Assembly (NCBI GenBank): GCA_009782605.1
Contig: WRIR01000001.1
Coordinates: forward strand, 115,109-179,108
Reading direction: 5' to 3'
DNA from: Eggerthellaceae bacterium
GTDB taxonomy: Bacteria; Actinomycetota; Coriobacteriia; Coriobacteriales; Eggerthellaceae
DNA length: 64,000 bases
Part shown: piece after piece, positions 52,341 to 61,082 of the stretch
Numbering within the stretch: position 1 is the stretch's first letter
Layout of the letters: every line of letters begins with the position of its first letter
Position numbers and translations under genes: made by a program
The notes under the pieces: generated by a model
Database searches by the model: none
What the model saw: only the letters and a program-made list of their open reading frames with translations
Told to the model about the DNA's origin: nothing

Positions 52341-53819
52341 CTAGTCTTCTTCATGCGGGGCGTCCGTGCGGCCCGTGCGGCCGGTGCGGCCGGCAGCCTT
52401 GGTGCCGGAGGCCCCTGTGTCGGCGGCCTTGGTGCCGGCAGCCGGGCGCTTCCGCCTGCCCGCAGTCCCGGATTCGCCCGCAGCCCCGGGCTTGCCCGCA
52501 GCCCCCAGCCTGTCGGCGGCCTTCCGCCCCCTGCGTATCTCCGAGAGCCCCTTCGCGGCCTGGTTGAGGTTCGCCATCGGGGAAGGCTGGACCGAGCGCG
52601 AGGGCGAGGTCGCGTCCGCGATGGGGTTGATCGCCTCGTCGTCGAAGCAGGCAGGCACCCCCTTGAAGAAGACCCCGTCTTCCGCGACGATCTGGCGGCC
52701 GGTCTTCTTCTCGAAGTAGTACACGAAGACCGCCTTGAGGGCTGCGGCGGCCGGGATCGAGACGAGCACGCCCACCAGGCCCCCCATGAACCCGCCCATC
52801 AGGCCGCCGAGGGCCGAGCCGGCCAGCAAGGCGATAAAGACGACTGCGGGATGGACGTCGACGGAGTCGGCCATGAGCTTGGGCGTGACGAAGGCGGCAA
52901 CGAACAGCTGGATGGCGACGGTGGCCGCCAAGGCGATAAAGGCGGTCAGGGGGCTCACGAATATACCGACGATGCCCACCAGGATGGCCGCGACCCAGGG
53001 GCCGAGGACGGGGATGATGTTCAAAAGCGCGATGATCCCGGCAAGGGCCCCGGCGTTCGGGAGGCCGATGATGGCGATGGCGATGCCGCAGCCGAGTCCC
53101 GAGATGATGGCCTGCACGAGCGTCGCCTTGATGAAGCCGCCCATGACGCGGGTGATGGTGACATGCAGCATCTCCATGTCCTGCTCGTGCTTCCCGGATA
53201 TCAGGCGCCGGCATTCCCTTCCCAGCGCCGGGAGGTCGATGAGTATCCAAAAGGCGATGACCAGTGCAAGGGCGAAAATGACCGAAAGGCCGATAAGCGA
53301 GCTCCCCAGGCTCATGAGCCCGTCGGCCGAGCTCTTCGCTATCCCGCTCGCCCAGGTGGTCAGGGTGACCGCCGCCTCGTTGACCCAGGTTTCCATGAAG
53401 TCGTTTTGCAGGAAGCCGAAATAGGTGGCGTATATCTCATAGGCCCAGTCGACCAGGCGCTGGAAATATGCGGGGATGCTCTCGGCAAGGCTCCTGAACT
53501 GGTCGCCCACGCCGAACACCGGGGAAAAGAGCATGGCGCTGAAGCCCACGAGCAGCGATCCCGCGCCGACATAGGCTATCGAGGTCCCGAGCAGGCGGTT
53601 GACCCCCCGCTCCTCCAGGCTCTTCACGGGGGTGCGGAGGCAGAACACGATGATCGCCGTCCATACGATGACCGAGAGGGGCATCGAGAGGATGTTCATC
53701 ACGTAGGCGAAGGCGCAGATGAGTATGATAGACCCGATGATCGTCCACACGCGGAAGCAGTTCCTCTGCGAGCGGTACTTCCTTATTTCTTCCTGCTGTG
53801 AATCGTCAAATAACTGCAT
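52341..53819 (-). CDS. AI-2E family transporter (PerM-like permease)
   Basis: 492 residues with about seven to eight membrane helices and the family signatures LSVIVWTAIIVFCLRTPVKSLE near the start, and GCGIAIAIIGLPNAGALAGIIALLNIIPVLGP-type sequence in the core (near residue 240-270). The last 130 residues form a soluble tail that ends in low-complexity Ala/Gly/Thr repeats (AAGKPGAAGESGTAG, AGRTGRTGRT). Members export signals or ions; substrate not predictable. It precedes alaS by 27 bases. Confidence 0.9.
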   Translation of the reverse strand: MQLFDDSQQEEIRKYRSQRNCFRVWTIIGSIILICAFAYVMNILSMPLSVIVWTAIIVFCLRTPVKSLEERGVNRLLGTSIAYVGAGSLLVGFSAMLFSPVFGVGDQFRSLAESIPAYFQRLVDWAYEIYATYFGFLQNDFMETWVNEAAVTLTTWASGIAKSSADGLMSLGSSLIGLSVIFALALVIAFWILIDLPALGRECRRLISGKHEQDMEMLHVTITRVMGGFIKATLVQAIISGLGCGIAIAIIGLPNAGALAGIIALLNIIPVLGPWVAAILVGIVGIFVSPLTAFIALAATVAIQLFVAAFVTPKLMADSVDVHPAVVFIALLAGSALGGLMGGFMGGLVGVLVSIPAAAALKAVFVYYFEKKTGRQIVAEDGVFFKGVPACFDDEAINPIADATSPSRSVQPSPMANLNQAAKGLSEIRRGRKAADRLGAAGKPGAAGESGTAGRRKRPAAGTKAADTGASGTKAAGRTGRTGRTDAPHEED

Positions 53820-54000
53820 ACAACCCTACTCCGTCATCCTTGCATCCCGAAAAGCCCACACATCGTCGCAACCAGCATATCATTCATCCCCGGTTCTCGC
53901 CCACAGGCGCAGGCGAAGACACGCCCGGAGGCCACAGAACCCATCACAAAGAGGACTGTCCTTTGAAAGGCAGGGTCGCAACAGCGACAGCCGGTATCCC

Positions 54001-55548
54001 TTAGCCCCGCTGAGAGCCAAGGGGACCCGGAATCTCGGTGGGCAGGCCCGACGGGCTCGGATACCCCCGAAGCCCGCCGGCCGCGCGGGCCGTCTCCTGG
54101 GCTGCCTGGGCAGCCACCGCGGCCTCGTGGGCGGCCTGTGCTGCCTGGGCCTCTTGCGCGATCTGCGCCGCACGGGCCACTGCGGCCTCCCGGGCCGCCT
54201 GGGCTGCTTCGGCGGCCTTTTGGGCCTCCCGGGCCTCTTCGGCCGCCTTGCGGACAGCCGCTTCCTGGGTCGCCCGTACCTCTTCGGCCTTGCGTGCCTC
54301 TTCGGCGGCTTCCTGTGCGGCCGCCTCCTGTGCGGCCTGGGCCTCTTCGGCCGATTTCCGTGCCGCGGCCATTTGCGCGACCCGCACGTCCTCGGCCGCC
54401 TTGCGGGCCGCCGCCTCCCGTGCCACCTGGACTTCTTCAGCCGTCTTTGACGGCACTGGTTCCTGTTCGACCTGCGCTTTGGCCGGTGCTTGCTCGCCGC
54501 GGCCTTTCTTGGCCGCCTTCTGCTGTGAGACCGTCGCCTGGGCGGCACGGGCCTGCTCGACTGTCTTGCGGGCCGCCGCCGCCTGTTCCGCGCGCACTTC
54601 CTCCGCGGTCAGGGCTGTCGCCTCGGCCACGGCCTGGTCCACACGCGCCTGCTCTGCGCGCGCCTGTTCCAACGCCTGGGCCGCGGCATGCTCGGCCGCC
54701 TGGGCCACCCGCTCCTTCTCTGCCGCCTGGACCGCCGCCTGCGCTTCCTCTGCCGCCTTGCGGGCTGCCGTCACCTGGGCCTCCCTTTCGGCAGCCTGGG
54801 CGCCGAGCGCCTCGGCCTGGCCTTGGGCTCCGTAGGTGAAATACTTCTCCTGGGCGGCTTCAAGGTCTTCCATCACATCCATCTGCCCCAAAACGCCCTC
54901 GGGTGCAAGGCTCGCATGGCTTGCGGCCGCCGCTGCGGTCGCAGCAGCGCTTTCGCCCTGCATGGATGCCGCGGCATGCTTTCCTTCACGGATGCCCTGG
55001 GCCGCCTGTACGGCCTCCCTGCCTTTTTGGCCAGGGGCTTGGGCGGGGGGCCTCTGCGCCTCGACAGGAGCGGAGGGGACGACCTCGGGAACTGCCTCGC
55101 CCATCCTCCTGTCGCCGAGGGCGACCGACTCAGGGCTCGCCTTGCGCGGCTTGAAGGCGTTGCGGACGCGGGTGGTGACATTGCTCACCAGCTCGATGGG
55201 CGCGTTCGCCGCCGCATCGACCGCGTTGGCGGCCGACGAGATGGTCCCGGTCACTTCGTTGACGTCCTCAAGTATCTGGTCGATGCGCATGAGCTCGAGG
55301 TTTGCGGCATCAACCGTCAGCGCGACGCGCTCCATCAAGGGGTCGGCCTTCGCGGCGACCGGCTCAAGCGACGACGCGATACGCTCGACATGCTCCAGGG
55401 TCGGCAAGACCTTCTTGTGTATATCGTTGACTGCGGCACGGGTCCGCCGGACCATCAGGACCAGCTCTATGACAAACCATATCAAGGTGACGACTACCAA
55501 CACGGAAGCGAATGGTAATACAAGGTTTAAGGCTTCGGTTACACTCAT
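54001..55548 (-). CDS. DUF948-type membrane protein with long Ala/Glu coiled coil
   Basis: 515 residues. The first 130 have one membrane helix (VLPFASVLVVVTLIWFVIEL) and a helical DUF948-like segment (DIHKKVLPTLEHVERIA). The rest (about 230-490) is a long alanine-rich, charged repeat (AARKAAEEAQAAQEAAA and variants), expected to form an extended coiled coil or rod. DUF948 proteins are linked to cell-envelope stress. The repetitive part is much longer than usual and is prone to length change. Confidence 0.8.
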   Translation of the reverse strand: MSVTEALNLVLPFASVLVVVTLIWFVIELVLMVRRTRAAVNDIHKKVLPTLEHVERIASSLEPVAAKADPLMERVALTVDAANLELMRIDQILEDVNEVTGTISSAANAVDAAANAPIELVSNVTTRVRNAFKPRKASPESVALGDRRMGEAVPEVVPSAPVEAQRPPAQAPGQKGREAVQAAQGIREGKHAAASMQGESAAATAAAAASHASLAPEGVLGQMDVMEDLEAAQEKYFTYGAQGQAEALGAQAAEREAQVTAARKAAEEAQAAVQAAEKERVAQAAEHAAAQALEQARAEQARVDQAVAEATALTAEEVRAEQAAAARKTVEQARAAQATVSQQKAAKKGRGEQAPAKAQVEQEPVPSKTAEEVQVAREAAARKAAEDVRVAQMAAARKSAEEAQAAQEAAAQEAAEEARKAEEVRATQEAAVRKAAEEAREAQKAAEAAQAAREAAVARAAQIAQEAQAAQAAHEAAVAAQAAQETARAAGGLRGYPSPSGLPTEIPGPLGSQRG

Positions 55549-55744
55549 GCGTCCTCCTATAACTCCAATCTACCACTATATCATGTCCCTTCGGAATTTT
55601 TCCGACCCGTTCTAGTTTTCATAATGCATTCATAGTGTGTGGTAGGAGAACGACGCGAGAGCAGGGCCTTTGCCCTGGACGTGCCATGGGGTGACCGGGA
55701 CGGTGAGAGGTGAGGGTTCACCGCCCCGGTCGGGGCAGAACCTG

Positions 55745-57232
55745 TCACTCCGGGCGTTTGGAAGACACCCTTCTGGAGTAGACAGCAAGGAAGAGGAGTG
55801 CGGCGCCGCTCAAAACCATGAGGGATGCCCAGAGCACGATGCCTGTCACATCCCCCGTCTTGGGGGCCGCGGGCGGTGCCACAGGCACCACGGGAGGTTC
55901 AGCCGGAGGTTCAGCCGGAGGCGGGGGCGGCGGGGGCTCCTCCTGGAGCTCTGCCGTCCACACCCAGTGGATGAGCCCCATAAGGTCCTGGTACTCGTTG
56001 CCGAGCGTCGGGTCCACCTGGAGCTGGACGGTAAGGGTGCGCATCTCGCCCGGGGCGAAGGCGCCCAGCGAGATGTCGTTGCGCATGGCGTGCGGGTTGG
56101 GCTCGTCGGCGTCGGGGCGGCCCCAGACGGGACCGTCGTAGACGGTGGCGCCGGAGGCGTCGGTCACGACTATCACGACGTGCTCGCGCAGGAGCCTGTC
56201 GATGAGCTCAAGTGCCGCTGTGTCGAAGAGGGGCGAAACCGCTTCGCCCCCGGGGACTGCGGGCATGGCAGCCCCCGTGTCCAGGGCCGCGAGGGCGCGG
56301 GGGTCGACCCCCTGCGCGATGTCCTCTGCCCGCAGGAATATCTCGACCTCGCGGGTGTAGGCGTTGGCGACCTCGATGGCCTGCGAGCGCGTCTCGCCGG
56401 GCATGAGGCGCTTGAAGTTGGCGAAGAGGTCCGTGCCGACAGGGTCGAAGACGAAGTCGACCGGGGTCTCGCCCACGAAGGTGGAACGGGTGACGGAAAG
56501 CTGCCCGAGCTGCGAGGCGTAGGAGAGGATCCCGAGAGAGGAAAGCTCCTTGCCCCACAAGGCGATGCCGCCGCCCGCCGCCTGCACGCACTCCATCCTG
56601 ACGGTTATGAAGGCCTCCAGCCCCTGGTACTCGTTGCCAAGCCCGGCGTCCACGGTGAAGCTGGCGAACAGGGGCTCGGAGGTGGTCTGGCCCGGGGCGA
56701 GGACGCCCTTGTAGTAGAACCAGCCGTCAGCCGGGTCGAAGAGCCACATGGTCTCGTTGTAGTGGATGGTGATGTTGTCGGTGGGGAGCGCCGCGAGCGA
56801 CACCGGCGGCGCGGACGTGGCGGCGGGGCCGCCGGTGAAAGCCTCAAGCGAGAGGCCGCCCGCAGGCGTGCCCCAGCGCTTCTCGGCGCGGGCGCGCACG
56901 AGGACGTCGGCCTCGCCGGTGTTGGTGACGTTGACGACCTTGTCCACCGTTGCGCCGGGGTAGATGCCCCGGGCCTCGTCGTAGTCCTCGACTATGCGGG
57001 CGGCCACGCCCGCGGTGTCGATTATGTGGACGGATTCGCCAATGAAGCGGATAACCGCCTGGGTGGTGCCCACGGCCCCGGCCACGAAGGCCGCCGCAAG
57101 CAGCAGGGCCGCAAGCATAAGGGGCCAGGGCCGTGCGGCGCGGGCGGCCTGGGCCACCGCGCTGCCCTGCGGGCCGCCCGTGGCCTGCGGGGCGTCCCGC
57201 GTCCCTGCATCATATGTGTCTGTGTGGGCCAT
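55745..57232 (-). CDS. Surface protein with TasA-like start and PKTGD sorting signal
   Basis: 495 residues. A membrane-like signal (LMLAALLLAAAFVAGAVGTT, near 40-60) is followed by IYPGATVDKVVNVTNTGEADVLVRARAE, the TasA/CalY-type beta-sandwich pattern seen in the neighbours. The second half repeats a similar strand order (LMPGETRSQAIEVAN). A Pro-rich stalk (PPPPPPP, then AEPPAEPP) leads to APKTGD, a hydrophobic helix and RRVSSKR, a sortase-type cell wall anchor. No sortase gene is in the window. It would be the wall-attached member of the cluster. Confidence 0.82.
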   Translation of the reverse strand: MAHTDTYDAGTRDAPQATGGPQGSAVAQAARAARPWPLMLAALLLAAAFVAGAVGTTQAVIRFIGESVHIIDTAGVAARIVEDYDEARGIYPGATVDKVVNVTNTGEADVLVRARAEKRWGTPAGGLSLEAFTGGPAATSAPPVSLAALPTDNITIHYNETMWLFDPADGWFYYKGVLAPGQTTSEPLFASFTVDAGLGNEYQGLEAFITVRMECVQAAGGGIALWGKELSSLGILSYASQLGQLSVTRSTFVGETPVDFVFDPVGTDLFANFKRLMPGETRSQAIEVANAYTREVEIFLRAEDIAQGVDPRALAALDTGAAMPAVPGGEAVSPLFDTAALELIDRLLREHVVIVVTDASGATVYDGPVWGRPDADEPNPHAMRNDISLGAFAPGEMRTLTVQLQVDPTLGNEYQDLMGLIHWVWTAELQEEPPPPPPPAEPPAEPPVVPVAPPAAPKTGDVTGIVLWASLMVLSGAALLFLAVYSRRVSSKRPE

Positions 57233-57275
57233 GCCGGCTCCTGCCTCCCTGGTCTCGTCCCTGTGGCGGGGTCCC

Positions 57276-58067
57276 TTAGGGCACCCTCGTCACGCCGGTC
57301 GCCTCGTCGAGGGCGGCGAAGGCCGCCTCGGCACTCGGCATCTCGGCGGACTGTATGGCCTCGGCCTTTATGACTATCCGGTAGCCGCTGCCGGGCTCGA
57401 CCACCTCGACGCTGCCGCTGGCGGCAGTCTCGAAGGTCGATCCGTGCAGCGTAAAGACCTCTGCGTTGTTCCAGTCGATGGGGATGACCACGTTGGTGAA
57501 GAGCACGGCGGTGTCGTGCGCGGGGTCGTCCACGTCAAAGATGTAGTTGTAGTTGTAGTAGGACACGCCCGGGCTCCCGGCCTCGTGCCCCGCTGCCGTG
57601 AAGTCGTCCCTGTTGTAGACGGCGTGCGCCTTTCCCGCAGCCACCAAGGCCGCGAGGTCGGCGGTCGAGTAGAGGCCCGCGGTCGAGATGCTGGGCGAGG
57701 CCGTGCCATAGGCGCGGTCATAGAAGAGCGTAGCCAGTATGAGGTCGATGCGGGCCTGGTCGGTGATGAGGCCGCCCGCCCCGTCGTGGAGCTCCATGCG
57801 CACGCGCATGTAGCTCGCGCCCTCAACGGCGGTGACCGTCGGGTCCTTCACCCGCACGCTGCCGGGCACGAGGTCAAGGCCGTCGCCGTCGGTCCAGCCG
57901 GGCTCGTCGAGCCCTATCTTTATCTTGCCGAGCGTGAAGGTGTTCTCCACCTCGTCGAAGTCGGTGAAGAAGGCCGCCGTCACGGCCCAGGCAACAACGC
58001 CCGTAAGCGCGATGGCGAGGCCCGCTATGACGAGCGTCTTCTTGTCGGCAAACAGCTGTTTTATCAT
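57276..58067 (-). CDS. TasA/CalY-like exported protein, paralogue 1
   Basis: 263 residues. Typical SipW-dependent type start: KKTLVIAGLAIALTGVVAW then AAFFTDFDEVENTFTLGKI. The body reads LDEPGWTDGDGLDLVPGS, RVKDPTVTAVEGASYMRVRM, the pattern shared by the paralogues upstream. TasA-like proteins polymerise into matrix or surface fibres after cleavage by a SipW signal peptidase. Ribosome site GAAGGAG precedes the ATG. Confidence 0.82.
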   Translation of the reverse strand: MIKQLFADKKTLVIAGLAIALTGVVAWAVTAAFFTDFDEVENTFTLGKIKIGLDEPGWTDGDGLDLVPGSVRVKDPTVTAVEGASYMRVRMELHDGAGGLITDQARIDLILATLFYDRAYGTASPSISTAGLYSTADLAALVAAGKAHAVYNRDDFTAAGHEAGSPGVSYYNYNYIFDVDDPAHDTAVLFTNVVIPIDWNNAEVFTLHGSTFETAASGSVEVVEPGSGYRIVIKAEAIQSAEMPSAEAAFAALDEATGVTRVP

Positions 58068-58118
58068 GTCCTAGCTCCTTCTCTTCTTCTCTTCCCGCGC
58101 CCCGCCGCTGCGGGGTCA

Positions 58119-58150
58119 GGATTGCGGGTCGGGGCCCGCAATGACGGGGA
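58119..58150. repeat. Dispersed palindromic repeat, copy 2
   Basis: GGATTGCGGGTCGGGGCCCG followed by CAATGACGGGGA. Identical to 58196-58227. Confidence 0.85.
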
Positions 58151-58195
58151 GGGGGGCTTCCCTCTTCCCCTGCCCCATCACTGCCGTCAGGGCAG

Positions 58196-58227
58196 GATTG
58201 CGGGTCGGGGCCCGCAATGACGGGGAA
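58196..58227. repeat. Dispersed palindromic repeat, copy 3
   Basis: Exact direct copy of the unit at 58119-58150. Confidence 0.85.
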
Positions 58228-58333
58228 CCTGCGAGGCAAAGGAACCGTCCCTCTGTCTCCTTCCCCTTGTCCCCCTGTCTCCCTCTGTCACTTGTCACCC
58301 TTGCCCTGTCACCCTCTACAGAACGGAGGGCTA

Positions 58334-58363
58334 CCCCGTCATTGCGGGCTTGACCCGAAATCC
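58334..58363. repeat. Dispersed palindromic repeat, copy 4 (inverted)
   Basis: CCCCGTCATTGCGGGCTTGA followed by CCCGAAATCC, the reverse-complement orientation of copies 2 and 3 with a few changes in the centre. Confidence 0.8.
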
Positions 58364-58452
58364 TGTCCTGGCAACGTGACAGAGGAACCATCTGTCATTG
58401 GGGGCGCAAGGCGGGGTGAGGCCCGGCGCCCCCTCGGATGGGTGGTTCTTTC

Positions 58453-59154
58453 CTAGGCCTGCGCGAGGACGTCCAGCAGTGCCGGTATGGCAGCTGCCAG
58501 GTTCTCGAAGACCTCGTATTGGACGGCGGCGCCCTGGAGGACTATGTTGAAGCCGCCCAGGTGGTCGCGCAGCCAGGCCAGCTCGGCAGGGGTGACGCTG
58601 TCCTTGATGGTCACCGTGTTGAAGAGCGGCGGGGTGGTCTCGTCGGGCACAAGCTCGTACTTGTAGGCCCAAACCTGGGTGACCTTGTCGGCCATAGCCG
58701 GGTCGGCCAGCTGCCAGTCGGCGGTGTTCCAGTCGATCTCTATGAGGCTGAGCAGCTTGCCGATGTAGCGGTCTGCGGCGTCGTCGGTGCCGCTCAGCGG
58801 CACGCTGTCCCCGTCGGTGAACACCAGGCGGATAGCCACCCATTCGCTGACCCCGTTCTCGCTCGTGTTGGTGATCTGCGGGTCCTTTGGCACTACCTTG
58901 CCGGGAACCAGGTTTTGGGCCTGCTTCCAGCCGGGCCAGTCGTTCGGGTCGTCGCTATCCGGGTCGCCGTCGGTCCAGCCGGGCTCGGTGAGCTTGGCGT
59001 CGATGTTCTCGGCGAAGGTGAACTCGTTGGTCAGGGGCTCTGTCTTGGTGAAGAGGTAGGCCGCCGTGAGCCCGGCCGCGACCACGAGGGCCAGCAGCAG
59101 GGATAGGACGGCAAAGCGCTTCTTGTCCTTCTTGATTGCAGTCATAACAGTCAT
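58453..59154 (-). CDS. TasA/CalY-like exported protein, paralogue 2
   Basis: 233 residues. Start: KKDKKRFAVLSLLLALVVAA then AYLFTKTEPLTNEFTFAENI. The shared core follows: LTEPGWTDGDP, QNLVPGKVVPKDPQITNTSE, GVSEWVAIRLVFTDG. The end (NIVLQGAAVQYEVFENLAAA) matches the closing strand of paralogues 3 and 4. Ribosome site AGGAGA. It lies 27 bases after paralogue 3 and is probably co-transcribed with it. Confidence 0.83.
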   Translation of the reverse strand: MTVMTAIKKDKKRFAVLSLLLALVVAAGLTAAYLFTKTEPLTNEFTFAENIDAKLTEPGWTDGDPDSDDPNDWPGWKQAQNLVPGKVVPKDPQITNTSENGVSEWVAIRLVFTDGDSVPLSGTDDAADRYIGKLLSLIEIDWNTADWQLADPAMADKVTQVWAYKYELVPDETTPPLFNTVTIKDSVTPAELAWLRDHLGGFNIVLQGAAVQYEVFENLAAAIPALLDVLAQA

Positions 59155-59181
59155 GTCACTCGTCTCCTGTCCTCGTGTGCT

Positions 59182-60201
59182 TTAAGGTGTATAGGGGTTG
59201 GCCGCGAACAGGGCCACCAAAGCTGTTAAGGTGCTGTCGGAGTTCCAGGCGTCCATGCCGTCGACGTAGGCCTGCACGACCGCGCCGCGCACGATGATCT
59301 GGAAGCCGTCGATGCCCTCGCCGGTGTGGCCGCAGTCACCCGTGAGCATGGCGATGGCACCCGGACAGGGCAGGACGGCAGGGTCGGCATCGGGATCGGC
59401 AAGGCGATGGTTGGCCACCGGCACGCAGTCGCAGGCCACGTCGTTGAGCGGCATGCCCTGGGCGACGTTCTCAGCGCCGGTCATGTCAAAGATCGCGCAC
59501 TTCGGGTGATGGCGCCAGGTGGGATTGCAGTCGCAGGTGCCGAGCTCATAGCAGGAGTCCGTGTGGTCCATGACCATGCTTGCCAGCCAGGCGAACTCGG
59601 TGTCCCAGTCGAGGTCGTCGCCGTACTTCTCGAAGTCCTCGGCGGTGAAGGCGGGCTTGATGGTAACGGTGGTGAACAGCGGGGTGGTAGCCTCGCCGGG
59701 GGCGATGCTGTCCTTGTAGGCCCACACCTGCTCCATGGCATCCGCCATGTCGCTGTCAGGCAGTTCCGTGTTGCTCGCGTCGATGAGCTCCCAATCGGCC
59801 GTGTTCCAGTCGATGTCAAGCAGGCGCAGCAGGCGCACTACCCAGCGACCGTCAGGGTCGTCGGGGTCGTCGGAGAGGGGGTCGCCGTGGCCGTCGGTGA
59901 AGTTCAGGCGGATAGCGGCCCACTCGTCGACGCCGTTGTTAGAGACGTTCCTGATGAAGGGGTCCTTGGGTATCTCGGCACCCGGTATCAGGTCTTCGCC
60001 GTTCTTCGGATCCCAGTTGGGCTCTTCTAAGATGCCCTTGATGTTCTCTGCGAAGGAGAAGGCGTTCTCCTTCTGGTCAGTGATGGCCGACAGATACGCC
60101 AGCGTGGCGCCCAGTGCCAGCAAGACTACCAGCACCGCCGAGAGCATTATCGCCCTCTTCTTCTTCCGTGGGTCCATGGTACTCGCTCCTTGTCCGTTCA
60201 T
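59182..60201 (-). CDS. TasA/CalY-like exported protein, paralogue 3, with Cys-rich insertion
   Basis: 339 residues, the longest of the small paralogues. Two good starts exist (ATG 60201 after AAAGGAGG; ATG 60177 after AAGGAG). The signal is KKKRAIMLSAVLVVLLALGA then TLAYLSAITDQKENAFSFAE. The core is EEPNWDPKNGEDLIPG, EIPKDPFIRNVSNNGVDEWA. Unlike its relatives it carries an insertion of about 80 residues with eight cysteines and several histidines (CYELGTCDCNPTWRHHPKC, ACDCVPVANH, PCPG, GDCGHTGEG; DNA about 59330-59555), which could bind metal or form disulfides. It ends FQIIVRGAVVQAYVDG. Confidence 0.83.
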   Translation of the reverse strand: MNGQGASTMDPRKKKRAIMLSAVLVVLLALGATLAYLSAITDQKENAFSFAENIKGILEEPNWDPKNGEDLIPGAEIPKDPFIRNVSNNGVDEWAAIRLNFTDGHGDPLSDDPDDPDGRWVVRLLRLLDIDWNTADWELIDASNTELPDSDMADAMEQVWAYKDSIAPGEATTPLFTTVTIKPAFTAEDFEKYGDDLDWDTEFAWLASMVMDHTDSCYELGTCDCNPTWRHHPKCAIFDMTGAENVAQGMPLNDVACDCVPVANHRLADPDADPAVLPCPGAIAMLTGDCGHTGEGIDGFQIIVRGAVVQAYVDGMDAWNSDSTLTALVALFAANPYTP

Positions 60202-60390
60202 CTTCCGTGCCTCCTTTGTTGCTTGGGGGCCGTGCCCCCTCTTTCCTTGTCCGTACCTTATCCTTGCCCCTTGTCCTTGGCGTTTTTGCGTGCCGTTCTC
60301 CCTCGTCTTTGCTGCTGTACTCGCGTCCTGTGCTGCTTGTCAACTCTATATGGAAGCCTTAACGCGGCCCATATACCAGGGTGCCCCCCT

Positions 60391-61065
60391 CTAGGGGAAG
60401 AGGGCGTAGAGGGTCTCTGACGCATCCGCCGCGTCGGTGAAGCCGACCGTCTGCACGGCCGCACCCTCGATATAGAAACTGAAACGCCCGAGGCTTTTGA
60501 GGAAGTCCAGGTCGGCCTCGGTGAGCCCGCCGTCGGGCGGGTCGTCGAACTCGTTCTTGATGCGCACACTGCTGAACAGCGGCTCGCTTGCCTGGCCGGG
60601 GGCCAGGGGGTAGTTGTAGTAGAAGGCCATCGGCTGGGGTGCCACAGGCGGGTCCGGAGGCGCAAACAGGCCGCGGAAGGGAGTCCAGCTGTCGCTCCAC
60701 TCGATTTCGAGGCAGGCCAAAAGCCTGTCCAGATCGGCTTCCGACATCGGGGTATGGGGGTCGGGCCTGTCCGGGTCGGGGTTCGCGTAGCAGAAGGTGA
60801 GCCTCATAGCCACGTATTCCTCCACCCGGGACGTGTTGGTTATCATCGGGTCCTTGCGTACGGTCTTGCCGGGCACGAGCCGTATGGCCTCGTCGCCCTC
60901 CCAGTTGGGCTCGCTCAGCTTGGCCGTGATGTTGGGCGAGGGGGAGAACATGTTCTCGTGCTGTGAGGTGGTCGCGCCGAGCGCCGCCAGCGTCATGCCG
61001 AGCACGACGGCTGCGGCGAGGGCCGCACCTAAGAGGATAAGTATGGTTCTCTTGCTCTTGATCAT
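60391..61065 (-). CDS. TasA/CalY-like exported protein, paralogue 4
   Basis: 224 residues from ATG 61065 (GGAGGGAGGAAGC upstream). Signal: KRTILILLGAALAAAVVLGM then LAALGATTSQHENMFSPSPN. Core: LSEPNWEGDEAIRLVPGKTV, RKDPMITNTSRVEEYVAMRL. It ends FSFYIEGAAVQTVGFTDAAD. It follows the next gene by 17 bases. Confidence 0.83.
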   Translation of the reverse strand: MIKSKRTILILLGAALAAAVVLGMTLAALGATTSQHENMFSPSPNITAKLSEPNWEGDEAIRLVPGKTVRKDPMITNTSRVEEYVAMRLTFCYANPDPDRPDPHTPMSEADLDRLLACLEIEWSDSWTPFRGLFAPPDPPVAPQPMAFYYNYPLAPGQASEPLFSSVRIKNEFDDPPDGGLTEADLDFLKSLGRFSFYIEGAAVQTVGFTDAADASETLYALFP

Positions 61066-61082
61066 ACCTGCTTCCTCCCTCC

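Larger units (their letters stand above)
58068..58452. other. Intergenic region packed with dispersed repeats
   Basis: No gene is seen in these 385 bases. They contain two exact copies of a 32-base palindromic unit (58119-58150 and 58196-58227, 77 bases apart), an inverted third copy (58334-58363) and REP-like words (GGAACCGTCCCTCTGTC at 58241-58257, GTGACAGAGGAACC at 58377-58390). The region splits the TasA-like cluster and may process its transcript. Confidence 0.7.

Noticed and set aside
54038..54839. Alanine/serine-rich open frames opposite the coiled-coil gene
   Set aside because: Shadow of the alanine-rich repeat on the minus strand.
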